From: CAYLOP01 sp964385305
Lineage (GTDB): Bacteria; Chloroflexota; Anaerolineae; Anaerolineales; E44-bin32
Reading direction: 5' to 3'
Length of the DNA: 12,098 bases
NCBI GenBank assembly: GCA_964385305.1
Contig: CAYLOP010000093.1
Span: forward strand, 1 to 12,098
In this document: positions 7,424 through 12,098 of the stretch, in pieces
Layout of the letters: the number at the start of each line of letters is the position of its first letter
Numbering within the stretch: position 1 is the first letter of the stretch
Made by a program: the position numbers and the translations under genes
The notes under the pieces: model-generated
What the model was told of the DNA's origin: nothing
The model's database searches: none
What the model saw: only the letters and a program-made list of their open reading frames with translations

Positions 7424-8884
7424 TTAATCTACCAACGAGGATGCAAAACGGTCCTTGATCCAGGCGTCAACGGTCGGATCCAATGGCATTGGTATGTGAT
7501 CCGCCAGGATACGCCGTGCGGCCTCTTTTGCACGTGACCATGCATCCAAGCTTCCAGACTGCTCCCACATTTCACGATCCTGCCGATCGAAAATGGCTGA
7601 TGGGTAAAAGTGTTCTGTCCGCATGTAACGTAAGGTATGATCGTCCATCAAGAAATGCCCACCGGGGCCGACCCGATCGATCGCATCTAGCGCGAGCGTA
7701 TCGTCATTGATCTCAATGCCCCGCACGGACCGCATCGCCATACCCAGCAGATCGTTGTCGATCACGAACTGCTCGTACGCGATGGTGGACATATCCTCCA
7801 ACATGCCGGCAGCGTGGTGGATAAAGTTTGCTCCAGCCAGCGCCACCTGAATGACCGACTGGGCCTTTTCGATCCCCGCCTGAATGTCGGGTATTTTGGC
7901 CTCCGTCATCCCGGCGCTGTTGTAAATGGGAACTTGATAGAAGTGCGCCAGCTGAGTAATTGCGGCGTTGCACAAACCCAGCTCCACCGAGCCACCCAGG
8001 TATTTCGCGCTCCGCAAGTCGGCCGTGGCCGGGATGGGCCCCATGAGGACAGGGCATCCGGGCTGGACCAACTGGGTCAGCACAAGTCCAGCCAATTGCT
8101 CTGCGTTCAGCTGCGCCAACATCCCTGCCAGCGTGACCGGAGCCGTTGACCCGGCCATGGGCGCCGCTGAAAGAACAACCGGTATCTGCTGCCGACAAAT
8201 CTCAATCAATAGAGACGTCACATCCGTGGCGAATTTCAGCGGGCTGACCATCCAACTGGTGATGAAGGAAACGATGGGGCGCTCACGCAACGCCTCGGAA
8301 CCGCCCATAATGTTCTCGCTCATCTCAATCACATCACGGATGCCAGGGATTGTGTAGACGCCGCCCTGTACGTGCTTGGTTGTATTCGCCAGGGCCGCGT
8401 AATACTTGTTGATTTCCACCGTCTCCTTCGGAAGATCCGTGGGGTAAACGGGGATCAAGTAGAAGTGGATGTTGTCCAGCGCGTCCACGATGCGCGCCAT
8501 ATCGGCAACGTCCTGGAGGATCGCCTTGCGGATTTTGCCCGTCTCCAGCTCCAGGACCCGCAATGCTGCGCCGCCAGTGCCGATATAGACACGCGCTCCC
8601 TCAAGGATCAAGTCGTTCTGCGGTTCACGACCCGCCAATATAACGCGCGAGGGCGCCTTGCTCACCGCATCCTCGACGAGCGATCGTGAAACATACACTC
8701 TGTTGTCACGCACATCGGCTCCAGCCTCGATGAAAAACTGCAGTGCATCTGCCCCCTCAACTTGCACACCGGTTCGCGCCAGGATTGCGAGCGAGGCCTC
8801 ATGGATTTCTTTTACCTGATCATCCGTGAGTGGCTTATATCGCCCTCCGATCAATCCTTTGCTCTGTTCCTTATCACCCTGCAC
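7424..8884 (-). CDS. MttB-family corrinoid methyltransferase, non-pyrrolysine (copy 2)
   Basis: A 486-residue MttB-family protein, complete and without internal stop (ends TAA), hence pyrrolysine-independent. It shares the family layout with its downstream neighbour: KPLTDDQVKEIHEASLAIL (17-35), STAPVTLAGMLAQLNAEQ (246-263), NSAGMTEAKIPDIQAGIEK (322-340), FIHHAAGMLE (354-363) and DRVGPGGHFLMDDHTL (403-418). The active-site stretches clearly differ from copy 1 (FIHHAAGMLE against LVHDVGYVEF; NSAGMTEAK against GGASDSK), so the two are old paralogues, probably with different substrates or different methylation states of one substrate. The start is GTG at 8884 with AGGAGA (complement of 8891-8896) 6 bases before; the ATG at 8891 is in another frame. 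In this position the enzyme would pass methyl groups to the corrinoid protein encoded upstream in the operon. Confidence 0.9.
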   Translation of the reverse strand: MQGDKEQSKGLIGGRYKPLTDDQVKEIHEASLAILARTGVQVEGADALQFFIEAGADVRDNRVYVSRSLVEDAVSKAPSRVILAGREPQNDLILEGARVYIGTGGAALRVLELETGKIRKAILQDVADMARIVDALDNIHFYLIPVYPTDLPKETVEINKYYAALANTTKHVQGGVYTIPGIRDVIEMSENIMGGSEALRERPIVSFITSWMVSPLKFATDVTSLLIEICRQQIPVVLSAAPMAGSTAPVTLAGMLAQLNAEQLAGLVLTQLVQPGCPVLMGPIPATADLRSAKYLGGSVELGLCNAAITQLAHFYQVPIYNSAGMTEAKIPDIQAGIEKAQSVIQVALAGANFIHHAAGMLEDMSTIAYEQFVIDNDLLGMAMRSVRGIEINDDTLALDAIDRVGPGGHFLMDDHTLRYMRTEHFYPSAIFDRQDREMWEQSGSLDAWSRAKEAARRILADHIPMPLDPTVDAWIKDRFASSLVD

Positions 8885-8890
8885 GATGCA

Positions 8891-8896
8891 TCTCCT
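8891..8896 (-). promoter_or_regulatory. Ribosome-binding site deciding the GTG start of mttB copy 2
   Basis: The complement reads AGGAGA and lies 6 bases before GTG at 8884. The nearby ATG (8889-8891) overlaps this site and opens a frame that stops after five codons, so GTG is the better start. Confidence 0.55.
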
Positions 8897-9009
8897 GTCC
8901 TTCTACCCTATCTGCGTCATTTTTTCCCTAACTTACCTTACTGGCTGAACTGAGATCCCCTACCGTCCGTCACCATGCGCCATTGCGAGCTCGCAAATAT
9001 TGGCTCTCA

Positions 9010-9498
9010 TTAGGCTCCGACCAACTTGCCGGTCTCTGCGATCTGTTGCAGATGGTCTTCGTCGTGATCGATTAAACCCTGCACCTGCTCGAGGAGTGTA
9101 CTCGGCCCCAAGGTGGCGTGATGCACGTCCCGATGCCAAGCCTATGGTGCCAGGCTCGACAGGAAAGCAACCGTTTTCGCACGCTCATGCTGAAAGACCG
9201 CTAACACATCGTGGAGGCGCGGCAATGGGTCTGGCATCGGACTGGGCCAAATCGCGGGAACTTGTGGGGTGTTCTCGGAAAGGATGCGCTCTAATCTGCT
9301 GCGGTACCTGGCCTCAATATCACCTAGATGTACAAGGATCTCGATGAGGCACCATTGGTCGCGCCCTGGGAGCATACACGCTTTCTCTACATCGCTATCC
9401 CCAACCATCTGTCTAATTTTCCTGGGCATAGAAGCCAGAGAGTCGATCATGGCTGTCTTCCTTGATCCCTCGTACGATCCTCTCTTGTCTGTTTGCAT
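9010..9498 (-). pseudogene. DinB-fold protein interrupted by an in-frame TAG
   Basis: The frame starts at ATG 9498 (GAGGTAGGA upstream), 16 bases after the dehydrogenase stop. It runs 118 codons to a TAG at 9142-9144, then continues in the same frame for 43 codons to TAA at 9010-9012. Both halves look like one DinB-superfamily four-helix protein: WCLIEILVHLGDIEARYRSRL (helix 2, H57) before the TAG; AWHRDVHHATLGPSTL and LIDHDEDHLQQI (H145, H149) after it. These are the three histidines expected to bind the metal, so the 118-residue product would lack two of them. A single change from GAG (Glu is common just before this Trp in the family) would explain the TAG. Read-through is the other option. 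DinB-fold proteins are often metal-dependent thiol or small-molecule transferases of unclear role. If whole it would be 162 residues, normal for the family. The longer upstream extension (start 9609) overlaps the dehydrogenase and is not favoured. Confidence 0.75.
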
Positions 9499-9503
9499 CA
9501 GGA

Positions 9504-9512
9504 TCCTACCTC
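9504..9512 (-). promoter_or_regulatory. Ribosome-binding region deciding the start of the DinB-like gene
   Basis: The complement reads GAGGTAGGA just upstream of ATG 9498. It overlaps the last bases and stop region of the dehydrogenase gene reaching down to 9515, which suggests translational coupling. Confidence 0.45.
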
Positions 9513-9514
9513 GT

Positions 9515-10570
9515 TCAACAGATCTTAAAAGATTGGCGCACCATCGATTCAACGTCCTCCCTGGTCCCAAGACGAGGGTTGGTTTGGGCGTTGATGTTTG
9601 CGCTCGCACGTTCCGCGATCAGAGGCAGTTCAGCCTGGTGAATTTCGACGTCCGGCACATCGAACGCTGCAAACAATGCCTGGACGTCGCCCCGCATGCG
9701 ATCTACCAGTGGTTCAAGATGCGCAACTTTTTGCGCCATGGCCGGTCGATTGTACGCCAGCACGGCCTCCATACATTGCATCAGGATCAACCCATGGGGT
9801 GAGTCGTGATATAAGCCGCCGACGACGTTGCCGATCGCGTGCATCAGCCCCAATCCCGCATGCAGCATCGCAGCGCCAGTGAGCAAGCTTCCCTGCAGCA
9901 TTTCGCTGCGAGCTTCGAGATTCTCACCGTTCGTCACTGCCATAAGTAGGTGATCAGCGAGCCGTTCCATCCCTGCGAGCGCCAGGACATCGGTAATTGG
10001 CGTAGCAGCATTTGAAATATACGCCTCCAGGCCGTGGATGAAAGCATCAACGCCAGTGAAAAGCGTGGTTCTGGGCGGTAGCGTGCGTGTCAACTCAGGA
10101 TCGAGAAGCGCTATATCGGGCCATTTGGCCATCACGCTTTCCTTCTCGTGAGTCTTTCTATTGCTGATGACCGCCCAAGGGGAAATTTCACTGCCCGTAC
10201 CGGCCGTGGTCGGCATCGTACAGAGCAAGGAAGCACCACACTGCTCGGCAATGACCTTGCTTGCGTCCAAGCTGCTGCCGCCACCGAATGCAAGAACTGC
10301 TTCTACGCCGAGTTTCCGCCCCTTTTCCACCCCCAGCGATACCGTCTCCCATGAGGGATTGGGTTCAACAGCATCGAACACCTCCACCTGTTTCCAACCC
10401 ACCTCGCGGAGATGGTCGGTGAGTCTCAGCGCCACTGGTTGAGTCCACTTCCCACGCGGCGCCACCAAGAGCAGTCGATCTAGGTCATGCGACGGGGTTA
10501 CATAATCACCGATGCGATTTGCCAGTCCCCGCCCGAAAAGCGTCCGTGTCGGCCACCGAAATTCGTACAT
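9515..10570 (-). CDS. Iron-containing (group III) alcohol dehydrogenase
   Basis: NAD(P)-dependent oxidation of an alcohol or reduction of an aldehyde in the cytoplasm. At 351 residues it is slightly short of the usual 380-390. The N-terminal Rossmann-like part has the coenzyme motif GGGSSLDASK (96-105) and the TTAGTGSE loop (121-128). The helical C-terminal part has all four metal ligands seen in FucO: D175 and H179 (GVDAFIHGLEAY), H244 (LMHAIGN) and H259 (DSPHGL). It should therefore be active and bind Fe or Zn. ATG at 10570 lies 5 bases after the TAG of the corrinoid-protein gene; with no strong ribosome-binding site between them, coupled translation is likely. A dehydrogenase inside a demethylation operon suggests that the substrate or demethylated product carries a hydroxyl or aldehyde group (choline- or ethanolamine-like compounds are examples), but this is inference. 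The C-terminus may be trimmed relative to the family. Confidence 0.9.
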   Translation of the reverse strand: MYEFRWPTRTLFGRGLANRIGDYVTPSHDLDRLLLVAPRGKWTQPVALRLTDHLREVGWKQVEVFDAVEPNPSWETVSLGVEKGRKLGVEAVLAFGGGSSLDASKVIAEQCGASLLCTMPTTAGTGSEISPWAVISNRKTHEKESVMAKWPDIALLDPELTRTLPPRTTLFTGVDAFIHGLEAYISNAATPITDVLALAGMERLADHLLMAVTNGENLEARSEMLQGSLLTGAAMLHAGLGLMHAIGNVVGGLYHDSPHGLILMQCMEAVLAYNRPAMAQKVAHLEPLVDRMRGDVQALFAAFDVPDVEIHQAELPLIAERASANINAQTNPRLGTREDVESMVRQSFKIC

Positions 10571-10575
10571 GCCAT

Positions 10576-11211
10576 CTAACCGATGAGTGCGCGTACTCGT
10601 TCAACCGCTGATCCCGCATCTGGCGCGAAGCCATCGGCGCCGATTTCGCTCGCGAAGTCCTGCGTGACCGGCGCGCCACCGACGATAATCTTGATATTCT
10701 CTCGCAGCCCAGCTTCTTCCAACGCATCGATTGTGCGTCTCATACTTTGCATGGTCGTCGTCAGGAGCGCTGACATCCCGACCACATCCGGCTGCTCGTT
10801 CCTAACCGCCTCAACAAAGCCCTCCACAGAGACATCCGTCCCCAGGTCGATGATCTCAAAACCACCGCCTTCCAACATCATCGCCACCAAATTCTTACCG
10901 ATGTCATGTAGGTCACCTTCAACGGTGCCAATTACGACCTTACCAGCCAGGGTAAGATCACCCTCAGCTAAGAGCGGGCGCAGAACATCCAGACCCGCGT
11001 GCATCGCACGTGCTGCAACGAGAACTTCGGGCACAAAGAGCTTGTCATCTCGGAAATCCACGCCAACTTGATCCATGCCAGCCAAGAGCCCGTCATTGAG
11101 CACTACTGCAGGTCTAAGCCCTTCCTCAAGCGCCGCTTGAGTAAGTTCAGCAACTGCGTTGTCATCTCCTGCATAGAGTTTTTCAGCGATCTCCTTGAGT
11201 ACATTGTCCAT
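10576..11211 (-). CDS. Corrinoid (B12-binding) methyl-carrier protein, MttC/MtgC-like
   Basis: The methyl shuttle of a corrinoid methyltransferase system: it receives a methyl group from an MttB-type enzyme and hands it to the tetrahydrofolate enzyme. At 211 residues it has the usual two parts: an N-terminal helical cap (about 1-88, with LNDGLLAGMDQVGVDF and KLFVPEVLVAARAM) and a Rossmann-like B12 domain (about 90-211). The cobalt-ligand signature is GTVEGDLHDIGKN (95-107), with H102 as the lower ligand. SALLTTTM (147-154) and GGAPVT (178-183) complete the nucleotide-tail pocket. ATG 11211 has AAAGGA (complement of 11222-11227) 10 bases before. It sits 70 bases after the pterin methyltransferase and just before the dehydrogenase. 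It is the only corrinoid protein seen for two MttB paralogues, so both may dock on it. Ends with TAG. Exact subtype (MtbC, MttC, MtgC) cannot be decided. Confidence 0.93.
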   Translation of the reverse strand: MDNVLKEIAEKLYAGDDNAVAELTQAALEEGLRPAVVLNDGLLAGMDQVGVDFRDDKLFVPEVLVAARAMHAGLDVLRPLLAEGDLTLAGKVVIGTVEGDLHDIGKNLVAMMLEGGGFEIIDLGTDVSVEGFVEAVRNEQPDVVGMSALLTTTMQSMRRTIDALEEAGLRENIKIIVGGAPVTQDFASEIGADGFAPDAGSAVERVRALIG

Positions 11212-11281
11212 GAGTCCGTTGTCCTTTCTTAGGCATGGAGAGCAGCTCGGTGGACTGGTAGATAGAACCTCATATAACCCG

Positions 11282-12098
11282 TTAGGTATTTCCTACATAC
11301 TGGCTCTTTTGCACCCTCTCACGAAAGTTCGTGATATATCTCCGGGCAAACTCATCACGACCAAGGAGAATGTCCGCTGCCAAGACCGTATCTCTGACCC
11401 GCTCCACATCAACAATGGGAGCATTGACTCCCTCCCGGATCGCGATAGCCAAGAACGCTCTGTTGAGCACCGGGCGGTCCGGCAGACCGAAGGAGACATT
11501 GCTTGCGCCCAATGTCATATTGACACCTAATTCATTCCTTACCAGGCGAATAGCATCGAGCGTATGAAGCCCTGCTTTAGAATCTGCGCTTACGGCCATC
11601 GCCAGACAATCGATCAGAACATCCTCCTGAGAGATGCCCAAAGCTTGCGCCCTTTTCACGATCTTTTCTGCAATCTTCAAACGCATCTGTGGATCATGAG
11701 GAATTCCATCATCGTCCATGCACAAACCGATGACCGCCGCTCCGTATTCGGCCGCGAGAGGCAACACAATATCCAGGATCTTTTCCTCGCCATTAACGGA
11801 GTTAATAAGCGCCTTTCCCTGGCAAGCCTTCAACGCGGCCTCCAAAGCATTCGGATCCGAGGTATCGATACTAATGGGGACGTCCACAACCTCCTGGACC
11901 ATCTTCACAGCGGCGGGGAGTGTGGCTACCTGGTCTATGCTGGCCACACCCACATTTACATCGATCACGCTCGCACCTGCCGTGACCTGAGCAAGAGCCT
12001 CCCGTTTGACGACCGAGACATCTCCCGCAACCAGTGCCGCCGCCAGCTGCTTGCGACCTGTGGGATTGATTCGCTCACCGATGAGCACCGTGGGGTGA
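11282..12098 (-). CDS. Methyltetrahydrofolate:corrinoid methyltransferase (MtgA/AcsE-like), 5' end at window edge
   Basis: Pterin-binding TIM-barrel enzyme that exchanges methyl groups between a corrinoid protein and tetrahydrofolate; here it most likely forms methyl-tetrahydrofolate from the methylated corrinoid protein. Numbered from the GTG at 12088 (268 residues) it has GERINPTGRK at the N-terminus, DVNVG (43-47), ISIDTSDPN with D75, INSVNGE with N96, LIDCLAM with D160 and LGASNVSFGLPDRP with N197. These agree with D75, N96, D160 and N199, the pterin-binding residues as I recall them for Moorella AcsE. The length is also that of AcsE. The frame stays open to the window edge and no Shine-Dalgarno sequence precedes the GTG, so the true start may lie just outside. 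Homology to the MetH pterin domain is expected, but no other MetH domain is present here. It is the first visible gene of the operon and its promoter is not in the window. Ends with TAA. Confidence 0.92.
   Translation of the reverse strand, partial: HPTVLIGERINPTGRKQLAAALVAGDVSVVKREALAQVTAGASVIDVNVGVASIDQVATLPAAVKMVQEVVDVPISIDTSDPNALEAALKACQGKALINSVNGEEKILDIVLPLAAEYGAAVIGLCMDDDGIPHDPQMRLKIAEKIVKRAQALGISQEDVLIDCLAMAVSADSKAGLHTLDAIRLVRNELGVNMTLGASNVSFGLPDRPVLNRAFLAIAIREGVNAPIVDVERVRDTVLAADILLGRDEFARRYITNFRERVQKSQYVGNT

Noticed and set aside
5938..8884. Pyrrolysine-containing MttB
   Set aside because: Both mttB-type frames are full length (482 and 486 residues) without an in-frame TAG, and they end with TGA and TAA, so they belong to the pyrrolysine-free group.
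9142..9609. Longer DinB-like version starting at 9609
   Set aside because: The extra 37 residues overlap the dehydrogenase C-terminus in another frame and do not look like DinB; the ATG at 9498 follows a usable ribosome-binding site just after the dehydrogenase stop.
1..12098. CRISPR array, insertion sequence, prophage or defence system
   Set aside because: No regularly spaced repeats, transposase, terminal inverted repeats, phage or nuclease/helicase genes were seen.

Overview
This is a bacterial window, judging by Shine-Dalgarno-led genes, GTG starts and close gene spacing. It divides into a loose left part and a compact right part. The lineage cannot be fixed from the sequence. The mix of pyrrolysine-free MttB paralogues, a B12 protein, a methyltetrahydrofolate methyltransferase and a type I glutamine synthetase would suit an anaerobic or facultative bacterium; Chloroflexota (Anaerolineae-like) or a Firmicute are guesses only.

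Left part (1-4227): the 3' end of a CorA-type metal-ion channel, an unrecognised 225-residue protein, a DoxX-family membrane protein (all + strand) and an unrecognised membrane-anchored 213-residue protein (- strand). They are separated by long stretches with no convincing gene (212-898, 1577-2084, 2670-3353). Upstream of the 213-residue protein lie two TGTGTA/TACACA palindromes that look like operator sites.

Right part (4228-12098, all - strand, read from right to left): methyltetrahydrofolate:corrinoid methyltransferase (MtgA/AcsE-like), corrinoid protein (MtgC/MttC-like), iron-type alcohol dehydrogenase, DinB-fold protein interrupted by an in-frame TAG, two divergent MttB-family methyltransferases, then after a 288-base gap a type I glutamine synthetase. 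The first six are probably one operon. Together they contain the parts of a corrinoid demethylation route: an MttB protein moves a methyl group from a methylated (probably quaternary) amine to the cobalt of the corrinoid protein, and the pterin enzyme passes it to tetrahydrofolate. The dehydrogenase could oxidise an alcohol on the substrate or product, and the glutamine synthetase could assimilate released ammonia; both links are inference. No corrinoid-reactivating RamA-type protein and no amine transporter is present in the window.

Most notable observations: the DinB-like reading frame stays conserved for 43 codons beyond its TAG, including two of the three predicted metal-binding histidines; two clearly different MttB paralogues share one corrinoid protein; an alcohol dehydrogenase is embedded in the demethylation operon; and the glutamine synthetase has Phe where adenylylated enzymes have the modified Tyr.
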